Shown here: in pieces, positions 1-11,800 of the stretch | Numbering within the stretch: position 1 is the stretch's first letter | Layout of the letters: each line of letters starts with the position of its first letter | Source: Hymenopellis radicata | Lineage: Eukaryota > Basidiomycota > Agaricomycetes > Agaricales > Physalacriaceae | Length of the DNA: 64,000 bases | Direction: 5' to 3' | Assembly: GCA_015501595.1 (NCBI GenBank) | Contig: JADNRX010000071.1 | Span: 62,001 to 126,000 of the forward strand | Program-made: the position numbers and the translations under genes | Notes under the pieces: model-generated | Told to the model about the DNA's origin: nothing | Databases searched by the model: none | Seen by the model: only the letters and a program-made list of their open reading frames with translations

Positions 1-1047
1 GGTCAGTCAAGATGTCATGAAGAGTCAAGTCGAATATGTCTACCGTTCACTGACCAATCCTTCCCGGGTTCAAAGATCCCATGAACCCTATGAGTCGGCT
101 TTAGCTGCTGACGGAGAGCAGAAATGTTGTTGTATCCAAGAACGGCCGCGTCGAGTGCATTGATTCCTTCCCAAGGCGAAAGAGCGGCATGTGCAGCATG
201 ACCTTGATATTCAGCATCCACGTGTTGAAGAGCAAGACAACTGCTTAGGTTGACGGATCCAATGGGCCCGGGAGCGGGGTGGCACATAAGACACGCCGCC
301 ATATTTTTGTACGCGCCTTGGTCGATGAGTTTGACTTTGCCATGCCCACCTTCTTCAGCTGAAGAAGATTCACTATCAGTACAAGTAACGTCATAAGACT
401 GGCGAGGTACCTGGCGTGCCCAGTAATTCGACCGCACCAGCAATGTCGAATTCCTCTAGAACAGCTTTGATTGCGCAGGAGACCGCGACGCCGGCTATCG
501 CGATGAGATTATGCCCACATGCGTGACCTACGCCTTTCAGAGCATCCATCTGCGCGCCGTATTATTATTAACGCGGAGACTCGGCCGCCAATCATGATGC
601 GGTCCTTACCTCTGAATTAACCCCAATGGTCCGCCCGCCTTTTCCGTGCTTGAACGTGGCTTTCCATGCAGTTTCAAGGAAATAGTGTCGCTCCACGGTA
701 AAACCATGCCGTTCCATAAACTGAGTGAGGACGTCATGAGCATGTCTGCCACGTCTGTTAATTTCATTCGCGGAGGTCATTCCATGTCATACCGTTCCTC
801 GAACATGATCTCAGGGTGCTCTGAAATGCCGTTAAAGCGCGTTAATTCGCATATAGGTCGGCTACGTACCGTGTATATCGAGACTCAGCTCCCGGAGCTC
901 ATTGTCCAGCTCAGCAATCCTCTTCTCGATGGCCTTGAGAATATCCGGACGATATATCGACGTCCCAGGCCGTTCAGGCTTGGCTATGTCTTTGTCGCCT
1001 TCTCTCCATACCGTTTTTGGTGCTGCTGTAACGTCAAAGCTTGTCAT
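1..1047 (-). CDS. M20-family amidohydrolase (PM20D2/ACY1L2-like), partial
   Basis: Predicted zinc amidohydrolase of peptidase family M20, subgroup of aminoacylase-1-like protein 2, which hydrolyses N-acyl or dipeptide amide bonds. The 3' part is cut off by the window edge. The start is the ATG at 1047-1045, opening MTSFDVTAAPKT. I see at least five coding pieces with short introns: an N-terminal helix ending LSLDIH, then EHPEIMFEE, then RRGRHAHDVLTQFMERHGF, then the metal site GVGHACGHN followed by AIAGVAV, then PAEEGGHGKVKLID and the dimerisation-lid segment HAAHAALSPWEG. The GHACGHN and PAEEGGHGK blocks are the family's zinc-ligand and catalytic-glutamate neighbourhoods. All joins keep frame as far as visible. 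It diverges from the ketopantoate-reductase-like gene across a 169-bp shared promoter. The family assignment is strong, the substrate unknown. Confidence 0.88.
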
Positions 1048-1216
1048 GGTTGGCGAAGCGAATAAAGGCACAAGGCCGCGGCGGAGTGGATGCCGCTCCA
1101 ACTGACGCAATCTTATCTCACATAGCCGAATCCTCCCTCTTTTTACATAAAACATTCATCCATGTTAAAGTTTGGTGCGTCGAGACCTTCATTTTCTCTT
1201 TGCACTCGTCCTCAAC
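1048..1216. promoter_or_regulatory. Divergent intergenic promoter, M20 amidohydrolase / ketopantoate reductase
   Basis: A 169-bp gap separates two start codons on opposite strands, so both promoters must lie here or overlap the first exons. I see no convincing TATA box. Co-regulation is inference only. Confidence 0.5.
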
Positions 1217-2575
1217 ATGGCAGCACCTTTGAAGGAAATCTTGGTGGTAGGATTTGGCGCCATCGGAGCGAATTGTAAGTGCTGATGCTGAGGTTATCGA
1301 CAATAGCTCATTTATGCAGATTCACTTGTCTTTAAACGGAGTGGTCTTGCTCGCGTCACCGTCGTTGCGAGAAGTAACTATCAAGCAATAAACGGTAAAG
1401 AGCAATCTGGTGTACTCACAACCCCCCTCTCAACGCGTCTGCTCAGATCATGGAATGCATTTCAAGAGTCGTCGATATGGCGAAATACAAGGGTGGAAGC
1501 CAGATCGATGCAAGTGTTTACTAGTGGCGTGACTTGTCGTCTAATCATCCACGTAGTGTGCCCCAACGTCGCGTCTGCCGCTGACCAACAATACGACTAT
1601 GTTGTGGTCACCACCAAGGCCATCCCGGAACTGATAAAGACTCCGAGGATACTCGAACCGTTTCTGAATGCTGCCTATACCAGCAAGTTCATCCAGCCGA
1701 CATATGTCATTCTTCAGAATGGATTGAACGTCGAAGCCGATCTCTATGACGCGCTCAAGGCTCTCAACCAGGGCGAACCCAAGATCATTGGTTCGTCGGT
1801 GTACATTGGGACTAATCTACTCGCGCCCGATGTGGTGCAACATAGCGAGGGCGTAAGTTGAATCTTTTCACACCTCATGGCGTACTTATCAGGGCATAGG
1901 ATCGACCTACGCTCGGTATTTACCGCCACCGCAATTACACGACGACAGTCAATACCGCCGAAGAAGAAGCCCTCCTCCAGGACATCGGCGCGATATTCAA
2001 GGCCGGCGGAAGTGAAGTCACTCTCGTCCCCGAGATCCAGCGGAAAAAGTTCTCCAAGAACTTTTGGAACGTCGCATTCTCCTCCTTGGCGACGCTAACG
2101 CAATACCGTCTACCCGCGATATTCCGTCAACCCCCAAGCGATCCTTCTATAACATATGAGCCATACATCTATCCCGCGACCGCACATCTCATTGACGAGT
2201 ACACGATTCCCATTATCCGCGCCACGCTTCAGGAGCTAGTCGTATTGGGTCGGGCAATGGGCTTCCCGGATACAGAGGACGGTATTCCTTCCGATCAACC
2301 GGATCGAACGATTGCAAACACAAAGAAGCTGCACGTTCTGCCAGAAAGTGACCATACCCCCAGTATGGCGCTAGACGCGCAGAAGGGATTCCCGATAGAG
2401 GTCGAGGTTATTGTTGGCGAGGTCGTTCGTCTGGCCAAGGAATATAAAGTGGACATTCCGGTACGTGCATAAGCAGTCACATTTCATCGACTGACGATTA
2501 CAGCGGATCGAAATGTTGTATGCATTGCTTTTGGTGGTCCAAAACCAGATTTTGCGCAAACAGGCTAGCAAGTAA
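1217..2575 (+). CDS. Ketopantoate reductase family protein (ApbA/PanE fold)
   Basis: NAD(P)H-dependent reductase of the 2-dehydropantoate 2-reductase family, which makes pantoate for coenzyme A synthesis in its canonical members. Six exons (1217-1274, 1320-1394, 1447-1509, 1557-1852, 1900-2460, 2504-2575) total 1,125 nt, giving 374 residues. The N-terminus carries the Rossmann dinucleotide motif VVGFGAIGAN. The middle has TTKAIPE and QNGLN, typical of the family. The C-terminal ApbA_C-like helical domain contains RKKFSKNFWNVAFSSL. Intron 3 (1510-1556) uses a GC donor (GCAAGT) instead of GT; the frame only works with it. Fungi often have several paralogues, so this need not be the housekeeping PAN5 enzyme. 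Confidence is high for the family and lower for the physiological substrate. Confidence 0.87.
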
Positions 2576-2653
2576 CGATGTAGGAAGTTTTGTGGGCACA
2601 CATACCATAGGAAGGACAGAGGAAATTCCAAGTGATTGAGTCGTTGCGCTCGA

Positions 2654-2842
2654 ACGAATATAAGTAGGTAGAGTTACAGTAGATGCTAACAGAATATACA
2701 ATACGCGTCAAAACAAGTTTCCTCGCCTGGCGCGTCGTCTCCAGATGGATAAGGAATTGGATAATCTTCATCCGAGTCTTCACCGATGGCGTCGACGTTA
2801 ATGTCAATGGGTGGTGGAGGCTCCTCGTCGTCGTCGTCGTAA
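2654..2842 (-). pseudogene. Partial, internally deleted copy of the RING-gene 3' region
   Basis: Two blocks here match the downstream RING gene. Positions 2654-2714 match its 3' flank at 4565-4626, including a shared run around gatgctaacagaatataca. Positions 2719-2840 match its exon at 5126-5258, which encodes EPPPPIDIDVDAIG and SDEDYP. About 500 bp that separate the blocks in the intact gene are missing here. The orientation is the same. Nothing upstream of this scrap encodes a RING, so it cannot be functional. The rest of 2576-3159 holds no gene I can support; 3025-3159 is presumably the promoter of the next gene. Confidence 0.8.
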
Positions 2843-3159
2843 GAGTACAATATATGCATTTTGAACAAGAAAGGAAGAATACCACTGGAATGAATCAATA
2901 GATAGATACTGGTGCAAAAGCCCTCTACCCCCGTTTGCGCTTGATGTCCCCTGTGCTACGGGTACAGACATGGTGACAATGAAGAGGTGAGCAACAGTGT
3001 GCGCCAGAAGCGAAGTTAAACAAGGGTGCGATCATGTGATCGCGGACACCTTGATCAATGATCGCGAATACACGGGGTCTTGCGTGCCGTCTTAGACTCT
3101 TAGACTCTTAGTTCATAACGCCAGTTCGTCACCACCACCATTAAACACTCCATCACCCC

Positions 3160-4371
3160 ATGGCACCCCCCACTAAACGCAAGAAACTGTCGGGTCTTCA
3201 AGGCCTGAAGTTCACGGAAGCTTTGGACTGCGTGTTTCGCCTGAAGGGACTAATGAATGAGTATCCAGACGAGGCTGAAAATGAGGGCGGGGCCTTTGAA
3301 CAGGCGGGTGAGGCAGGAGAACTAATCGAGCAGCTTGTCAAGATTATGACAACCTCAGCCATGTACAAGGTCGATTTTCTCGACTCCGTTGCCCGTTGAC
3401 TTGGATTTGCAGTCTCAGGTCTGTCACCTTTTCCCGCACTACGCCTGGGCACCTGAACGTGGAGCCTACCGGCGCCTTGTGCATCCCTGATGAAAAAGTG
3501 GCAGAGGCCGTATCGACAAGTCGGGCTGTCGCCCCCGATGATCTCTGGTCTTCGGCAAGAACACTTGAGCACCTCAATTTTCTCGTCCGGACCGTGCCGC
3601 CCAATGTGAGCCGTTCATCTTCCCTCAATGTACAACTGTCATAACAGACCTTTAGTGTGAAGCATCAACCCGTCTGCTTATTGACGCTATCTTCTTCCGC
3701 GCCGCTGCGTTGATGCCCGTCGGCAGTTCTCTGTTGCTTCATCTTGAAGCCTCAGTTCCACCAACCATTAGGAAAGAAGATACCACAAGTCTCTCCGGGA
3801 TCACTGATTCTCTCGCCCTTATGGTCCCAACAAACAAACTTGGTGCGTACAACTCTCACGGGTTCTTTCATACCCTCATCATGGTTTGCTTTAGCCACAT
3901 GGCGCTCTGCAGGCAACTTTACGCTCCTCAAATCTCTGAAACCGTCCGGCCTCTTTGTTGCGGAGGCAAAGTATGGCCCAGACCTCAACGCCCACCTCCC
4001 GCAAGCTGTAAGCGAACAGTACGCATGTGCAGTTCAACTTGGGTAAGTCATTTGTTTGGGCGGTTGCACAGCTTCAGAGCATTGCCAGCAAGAGTACAAT
4101 GCGAGGCGTGCTCACCAATGGCGTCGAATGGACTTTCCTGATCGTATATGTCAACGTTGGCGGGTCGGGAGGCACGTATCGATGGTCTACAATATTTGAA
4201 ATCGGACAGCCCGCAGATGCCAATCGAGTGGAACTTGTTGCTCTTGCACTTGCGCAATCGGTAAAGTCATGCTCAACGATATATCCCCGCCGTGTCCTGA
4301 ATGTTGGCTCGCAGATCCAGAACTGCTCCGAAGATATACAGCCAGACGAGTTGTTAGAGTGGTTAGCCTAG
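3160..4371 (+). CDS. Uncharacterised protein, possible PD-(D/E)XK nuclease fold
   Basis: Not recognised by name. The model is seven exons (3160-3369, 3413-3458, 3505-3605, 3656-3842, 3913-4042, 4089-4260, 4315-4371), 903 nt, 300 residues, starting MAPPTKRKKL (a basic, possibly nuclear-targeting start). The core reads SGITDSLALMVP, then after an intron LKPSGLFVAEAKYGPDLNAHLPQA and TMRGVLTNGVEWTFLIVYVN. An acidic residue on one strand followed by E-x-K (VAEAK) is the spacing of PD-(D/E)XK nucleases, so a nuclease fold is plausible but inferred. The first two introns (43 and 46 nt) have weak donors (GTCGAT, GTGGAG). Without them the frame is broken twice, so a decaying gene is the alternative. 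An ancestral role in a selfish or defence context cannot be judged from here. Confidence 0.5.
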
Positions 4372-4615
4372 TATTAGTTGTCTCAATACTCACTAAACGA
4401 CAAGATGCCTCGATAAAGTTCAAAGTAATATATATCGCCGATGTAGGGCAGGGAATGTGCCTTTGTCCCGCACTCACTTAGCCTTGACGGAATCTTCAAG
4501 TTCAAACTCTCATGACAAAGGGGCAAGTGGGCAAGTGAGCAAGTGAGGCCAAGTTTCACACTCCTCGAATATAGGTAGGTAGAGTAGTAGATGCTAACAG
4601 AATATACAATACGCG

Positions 4616-6401
4616 TCAAAACAGGTAACGGAAAATAATACAGTACAATACAAGACTTCTCAATGCCCCGTCATTTTGCATTTTACCAAGGTTCCTCGTC
4701 CTCGTCCTCAGATGCAGCAGCACCCCACTCAGCTCGCAAGTGCGCTGGAACACCCGGAGTGACCCGTCATCCTCCTCATCATCCTCATCATAGTACATCT
4801 CTTGCACTTCTCCATCCCCGGAGTCATCATGCTCGTCATCAGAATAGCCTTCACCATCAAAGCTAGCATGATGCTCATGCACATCGTATCCCTCCCGGTC
4901 ATCACCATCTTCCGGATGGAAGAGGTCATGTTCGCCTTCATCTACATCCACTTCAACGTCCACATCATCGTCCATATCATCGTCCGATAATACTATCCCG
5001 CCTTGTCTCAATCGCGCAGGCGCAACGTCGTCCTCGGCCTCGGAGTCAGCGTCGCTGACGACGATGTACCGCCGAGGTGTTGGCAGCGTCTGAGCTACGA
5101 CTTCTTCTTCAACATGGTCATCGCCTTCCTCGCCTTCATCGTCGTCGTCGTCGTCTCTAAATAGATAAGGAATGGGATAGTGATGGGGATAATCTTCATC
5201 CGACTCGTCACCGATGGCGTCGACATCAATGTCAATGGGTGGTGGAGGCTCGTCGTCGTCAATAAAGCTGCCTTCATAATCGTAGTCGTTTTCGATGTCT
5301 TCATAGAGACCTTCCCCTTCCTCATCGTCCTCGTCGCCATCATCATCTTCCACAGAGATGGCGTCAAATCCTCCTTGCAAGAAATTGTAGATTCCCATGC
5401 CAAGCATCATCCCGTTTGCGCCGCCAAGATGATCTTCCCGTCTGCGGTGATTGTCCGGATAGAGGCGTTCGCAACTCGAGCACACACCGTCCCAAATCTC
5501 GTGCATGCAGTCTTGGCACCTGTAAATATTGTCCTCTGCATCGTACACGCCCATCAGGTCTTGCTCGTCTTGGGACTCCTGCTGTTGAAGTGTCCTAAAG
5601 AGCCCATTCCACGGGTCAGTGGGTAGGGGCCGTTCTTCGGTCTCTGGTACGTCTGTGAGTAAGCCCGTTTTCAAGAGGCCTAGAACAGTGCTCTTGATCG
5701 TCCAGATTTCGATTGGGCGCTTCGTGATTTGGGAACGGCAGTGCGGGCATGTCTTGGCTTCATTCTCCCTCGAGAACCAATTGAGGAGACAGCTATGACA
5801 GGAGACGTGTCCACAAGGAGCGAGCGCGTAAGGACGACGTAGAACGTCGAGACAGATTTGGCAAGTCATGTTGTTTTGGACATGACGGAGCGCATCATCG
5901 TGTTTTTTCAGAAGCTGAGGGTTGAGTTGAACGTGATAAAGGGGACGTGATAGAATTGACGAGTACCAGTGACTGAGCTTGCAGCTCTTCCGTCAAACGA
6001 ATGATGATATCCTGGGAAGACTCGACAGCAACCTGTTTTCCTTTCCCTTTATTCTTTTTCATGGGCGGCGGGCTCGTTGACGACAGCTAAGGCTCGATGA
6101 ATATATAAGACAATAACGCGTGACAACCCCACATACCGTTTCCGAGTCCGTCTCGAGGGCTTTGGAAATGATAGTGGGCGTAGTTGTCTGCGATGGCTGT
6201 TAACGCAGCTCCAGAATAGACGTGTATAGAGCATACGTTGTTGGCAGCGATACTTCCTTTTCGCTTCTTTTTCCTGCGTCGTTTTTTGTCAGACTTTCTG
6301 GCTGGCGACGATTCCTTGAGCTTCTTGTGGGGTCTATTTGAGTCTGAAATATCAGAAATTGCGCGTTTCCTGGGCTGCGAGGGACCAGCAACGGAAGACA
6401 T
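4616..6401 (-). CDS. C3HC4 RING protein with coiled/acidic tail, putative E3 ubiquitin ligase
   Basis: Putative nuclear E3 ligase. The start ATG at 6401 opens MSSVAGPSQPRKRAISDISD, followed by a Lys/Arg-rich stretch (KKRRRKKKRKG), a likely nuclear signal. Exons are 6237-6401, 6137-6196, 5967-6086, then 5914 downward. An Ile/Leu-rich helix (DIIIRLTEELQAQ, LLKKHDDALRHV) precedes the RING, CQICLD...CGHVSCHSC...CPHC (C3HC4). A second Cys pair cluster, YRCQDCMHEIWDGVCSSC, recalls CHFR-like E3s. The last third is extremely Asp/Glu-rich. The open frame runs to 4616, but a short 3' intron would end the protein at 4683 with an acidic DEDEEPW tail, which looks more natural. A broken copy of its 3' half lies at 2654-2842. 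Confidence 0.8.
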
Positions 6402-6808
6402 TTCGTGGTGTGAGAACAAAAGCGGTTGCCCTAAAGGGGTCACAGTTTGGTGCAGTTTGTGATCAAATTCGAAAAGGCGAGCTGCGACTTTGCGACTAGA
6501 AGTTAGTCTAGAACTGAACTCGTTCCACGATGAACTTGCTACAAAATAAATCGTGACAGGCGCGTCAAAAGGTAGTCTAACCAAATATTCCAAGTTGCCT
6601 AAATGCAACTTGGAATATTTGAGGGACGCGATCAGACGTCATTAGACTAAAATAGCTTGACTGCAACCACCACCACCATCTTTTCCTCCATCCATCCTCC
6701 AGCGGTTCCGGCAACCGGTCATTGTCTTGAACGCCATAAAACTCGGATGCCCGCCCAATAAGCATCGACAGCACCGCTACCAACGAGCTTATCTTAGTCT
6801 GACTAGTG

Positions 6809-8201
6809 ATGGCCTACTACTCGCGACCTTTCCTTCCCCTCATAAATACGCGCTGGATGGACGACTTGGCCCTCAAAGCTGCTTATTCCCGCATGTCTTC
6901 AATCGCTACCAACGATGTGCCCAGTGATGTCAAGGCCATCACCTACAGCCTGCGGTCATTCCCAGCTTCCCGACGGCCTTCCCAACGCTCATTACGTCCC
7001 TCTCCTCCGCGCGTATACCATCGAGACCCGTTCCTTCCTTCCCCCGTTGACATAGAGCCGTCCAAGGACGATTCTCTCTGTCCGCCAGTCACCTCTCCAA
7101 AGGACAAACCATCCTTTTCCTCATCTAAAACCTTTTGGGTCTCCCTCTACTTCTGTTTCAATCTCGGATTAACACTCTACAACAAAGGCGTTTTAGTCTC
7201 CTTCCCATTTCCCTACACACTCACTGCAATCCACGCCCTCTTCGGGACACTCGGCGGTGCCATTCTACTTGGAAACGGATCGTTCCACGCCGTCACTCTC
7301 AGTGGCCCGGAGACCCTCCTTATCGTCGCATTCAGCATTCTCTATTCAGTCAACATCGTTGTTAGCAATATATCACTGCATCTGGTCACTATACCAGTGA
7401 GTCTTCCCAACTTGATACCAGATGGCTGCTGAACTCCAGCATAGTTCCATCAAGTTATACGCGCCGCCACACCTATTTTCACCATCATGTTCTCTTCTAT
7501 CATGTTTGGACAACACAGCAGCTATATGAAGCGTGTCTCTTTGATACCTGTCGTACTAGGCGTTGGTTTCGCGTAAGCGCGCATTATCATTCGCAGTCGG
7601 ACTTCCCTCTCACTCACGCTCTAGAACATATGGCGATTACTACTACACCGCCTGGGGCTTCATGCTTACTCTCCTTGGAACTGTCCTCGCTTCTCTCAAA
7701 ACCATATTCACGCACGTTCTCCAATCACCCCGAACCGCATCATCCCCCACATGGCGACCACAACTCCCATCGCTCGCCCTTCTGTATCTGCTCTCACCCC
7801 TCGCCTTTATTGAATGCGTTCTTCTCGCCTTCTTCACCGGAGAGCTGCACGATGTGAGGCAGTATGCCACACACGACATGACCACGCGCAAGGGTATTGC
7901 TCTTGCCGCAAATGGATGCATCGCCCTTGGCTTGAACATTGTTAGTTTCACTGCGAACCGCCAAGTGGGGGCGCTAGGCATGACAGTAGCTGGTAATTAG
8001 TGCTTCTCCATCTAGTTTGACTGCCATCTCACTTCATTGATTTTAGCCAACGTCAAGCAGGTGCTGACGATCGTCCTAGCGGTGCTAATTTTCGACCTAT
8101 CCATAAGCTTTACAAACGCCATCGGGATATTGTTGACTCTAGCAGGTGGCGTCTGGTACGCTTATGTAGAATTCGTGGAGAGGAAGAAGACGGCGACGTG
8201 A
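6809..8201 (+). CDS. TPT/DMT-family sugar-phosphate or nucleotide-sugar transporter
   Basis: Multi-pass Golgi/ER-type transporter of the triose-phosphate translocator family in the drug/metabolite transporter superfamily. Four exons (6809-7396, 7445-7572, 7625-7992, 8047-8201) total 1,239 nt, 412 residues. A soluble Ser/Pro/Arg-rich N-terminus of about 110 residues is followed by FNLGLTLYNKGVL (TM1), AIHALFGTLGG (TM2), SILYSVNIVVSNISL, FHQVIRAATPIFTIMFS, and the C-terminal ANVKQVLTIVLAVLIFD and GGVWYAYVEF. LYNKGVL, VIRAATP and NVKQV are hallmark TPT blocks. The substrate is not predictable from the sequence. It converges with the helicase gene, and a transposable element sits between their 3' ends. 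Confidence 0.9.
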
Positions 8202-8319
8202 TACGCACAGCTACGTAGAGAAAGGACAAACCACTGACATGTACATGATTTATCTTAGTTTCGTATTTGTATCAATTCACTCGCATTTGTAACTTAGGTC
8301 TATCACGAATATCTGTATT

Positions 8320-8840
8320 GGATGACTTCCCGTAGCCATTTAGAAACGTAGATTATTTTCTAAACGCCCAAAGAGGCAATTTGCCGAGCCCGGCGCCAGG
8401 GTCCCTGCGCAAAATCTATCGCGGTGGGCTCTGGTGGGCTGCTTTCAGATTATAGCCAGGGAAGCACCCCTCTAATACCCCCTCCTCCAGAATAAAACTT
8501 GCCTTCTAGATGTCATCGTTAGGGTCGCGAAAGCACAGCACACACAGTAGTGTGTCACTTCTTACATTCCCTCCATACTGTGAGCTCAAATTCATGGCCA
8601 AAGGCATCCTTGACAAGCCACCTACTTCCGAATCAAGAACGCATCGCTTTCGAGCGGTTTTGCAGAATTTCCTTACGGGATTAAGACGTCGGCAGCGCGG
8701 CAGGAGGTTTGTCGTGCTGAATTGCCATCTTTTCTAGATTGGCTTACGGTTTGCATGTCTGGTTTCCTGAATTGCGGAGTTCGAATCATCTGACATTCAG
8801 AAGATAATCTGTCTTTCTAAATGGCTACGGGAAGTCGTCC
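8320..8840. mobile_element. 521-bp inverted-repeat element (MITE-like)
   Basis: The ends are inverted copies of each other: 8320-8361 starts GGATGACTTCCCGTAGCC and the reverse complement of 8799-8840 starts GGACGACTTCCCGTAGCC, about 37 of 42 positions identical. There is no transposase inside. Flanking ATT on both sides (8317-8319, 8841-8843) could be a 3-bp target duplication, but the repeat may extend one base and blur this. The superfamily is not assignable. Its right end is one base from the stop codon of the helicase gene. Confidence 0.78.
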
Positions 8841-8844
8841 ATTT

Positions 8845-11800
8845 TCAGTCTAAACCGGCGTAGCGCACGTCTGCGTTTGAATCTAGCCAGGCGAGCCAGT
8901 TCTTCAGGTATCGACCGCCGTGGCGAACAGTAGACGAGTCTCCGACAACGCACTTGGTGGACGATAAGCCAACGTCTTCGGAGACGGCGTCAAAGTACAT
9001 ACCAGATGTCGTTTTGCTCTAGTCATAGCCACTAGTTGCAGAATCACGTCAACAACGTAGCAAACACTAGTAAGCTGCGCAAGTCACACACCATTCAGCC
9101 GTCGTTTCTCTTTCAGGAAACCGACTTCTCGCTAGACAGCGAGACGTCAGTTTGAATCTAACACTTAGTTAGAGGTGGAGTACCTTATCATTGCTGCGAA
9201 CAAGGCTGATGATGACAGCATCCTTTTCTCGCCCCTGCATACCATCGACGGTGCCGATCTCGAGTGCGGCGCCATAGTGAGGGCGTAAAAGTGACGTGAG
9301 GAGCGTCACTTGTGCTTGGTACCTGCGAGAAGCTTTAAGATGGTCCAGTCCGGGCTACGACGGATCATCTTACGGTGTGATGATAGCTATTTGACCAGCG
9401 GAAACGCCCATTCCTGTCTAAGCCAGTAAACATTCAGGAGGGGACCACGAAAGGCATAGGCCCACATACCAATTTGTCCACCCAGGACTTGACGACCATC
9501 GCTTCGTTCTCGTTGCATCGCGAGCCCTCGTCGCCATCGCCCTCGAGACGCTCAAAGTATTCACATCCCGCCGTGTCGAAAAACACGACAGGAGTACCGA
9601 GGACCTCTTTGATGGCGTCTTCGTCTGTGTCCTCGGGCTCGACGATATCGCTCAGCAAGTGTTCAGACACCGAATTGTGGGATTCCAGTTTGTTCTGATA
9701 GAGCGTCTTGGAGGGAAATTGACATATCGATGAATGCATGCTGGGGCTACATCAGTCACATCGTTAGGGAACACCTGCTAGAAGATACGAACCGATACTG
9801 AACAGTCAACATACGCTTTATTTTATTTCCATACATCTTCTCTAAACGATCAAATATCGTCGTCTCGAGCGTCCGGGGAGGAATTAGTGACGGTAGCTTC
9901 GATTTCGCGGATACAATAGGTTTCTCATCAGTTTCCTCAGGTTCAGTTGAATCCGAATCGTCCACGTCCGACGCATCTTCAGTTTGAGGCTTTGCTTTCG
10001 GGGCAGTCTTTTTGGCTTTCGGCGCGGGCGGTTTAGCCTTCTTCTCCTTTTTCGCCTTGTCGAGAGAAAGTACCGTTGGCGGCAGCTGCAGCGGATCACC
10101 CGCCAAGATGAGCTTGCTAGCCTTGAAAATCGGGACCCAGCAAACCTAAGAGGAACGCACGTTAATAAACAGGTCTACGACTCTTATGCACCAGGATGTC
10201 ATACCGGTTCAAGTGCCTGAGTAGCTTCATCAATGATAACGACGTCGAAGGTATGATTCCTTAATTGTCGCCCACCAGCAGAGTGGCATGTAGTGAGCAC
10301 AACCTCGGGAATGTCAGTAGGACCTTCGCAGAGGAACACTAAATAGCGTAAGATTACCTGCGATTCGGCCAAGACAGCCTCTACCACTCCTCCTTCTCTC
10401 TGTCGGTATCTGATGCTCAAGTTAGCCTTCGAAAGTCGAAACAGTAACTCGACGAACTCCTTGCGCAGCGCCTTCACATCTTCCCACAGTTTCTTTCGCT
10501 CGGCACCTTTCGGTCGTTTCCCTTTGGCGCCTTTGCCGCTGCCAGATAAAACGTTCAGAGTAGATTCCAGTTCAGCGCGGACATCTTTAGCCAGAGCCGC
10601 CTAATAATGTACCTCAGCGATGATAGAGAATCGGCTACTCGTTACGGACCTGGTCAGTCCTCGAAGCTTTCACCTCTAAAGTCGAGTCCAAGATGCCTTC
10701 ATGCGCCATGACCCGCGCTGGATGTCCGATCCGGGTCACTTTGAGCCGCTCTCCCTTCTCCCCAGGTGGAAGCGCCAACAGTCGTTCCAGAATATTGTCC
10801 ACCGAGAGATTAGACGCGCCGCATACAAGCAATCTGCGAGGTTTCCCATTTGGTGCAGGCGAATGGGTTAGCTGTCGGATGATTTCTATTAAGGTGTGCG
10901 TCTTTCCGGTACCTATCGATGAATACGTCAGCCGAGGATAGTAGAGTTCAATATGAATCTACCAGGCGGTCCGTGGATGCATGCGACTTCCGGTGCTTCT
11001 AAGCAAAACTTGATGGCGTCCTTCTGACTGGGATTGAGAGTGTCATCGAAAAATTGGATAGGTGGTACAGGGACAGGGTCCGAAAGAGGCGAAATCGCGG
11101 TCAAGACTTGAATAAGAGGTGTTAGTTTGGGAATGGTTTTGTCGTTGGGCTAGAATGCTCTGAGCCTGGCCAATCGGGTTAACGACTGAGAATAGGCTTA
11201 CTTTGGATCCCGTTACAACACTTTCAAGCGTATCGATAGCCTTGTCCATCCTTTTTTCACGTCATATCAATGAAAACAATTTTAAAGGCGTGTAATACCT
11301 ATCATATGTTACACTGTTGGCAATCTTCAGAACGCGACATCGTTCTGGTAGATCGAGGTCGCTTGAAGAGTCCGATTGATCTACAGCCACGACAACACGA
11401 GTATCAGAGACCTAGAAGATGAAACGGAATCAAAGACAGAAAGCGGCGAAATTACCTTGTAAACAACGCCTTCAACTGCAGAACTGGTCGTTTCGGTAGT
11501 GCTTGCGCTCTTCTTTGGTTTCTTCTGTGCGGCCGCATTCGTCACATTTGCCTCGACTCTTGCAAGATCTCCAGGACTATCGGATGTTCAAGGGTCAGGT
11601 GCAATCTAAGGAAGAAGGAAGATTCTTGTACCGAAGGGTGTGGGGCGGGAAAATGACAGATGTATGATATGCCGCCGGCCGTTCTAGCTCAATAAGGCTG
11701 CCTTGAATGAACAAAATTTTCACAAGCGAGGACTTGTCCATCACTTACGTCTTCCCACCGAGCCCCACGTTCATCGATACAACACCAAGACCGGGGAGAG

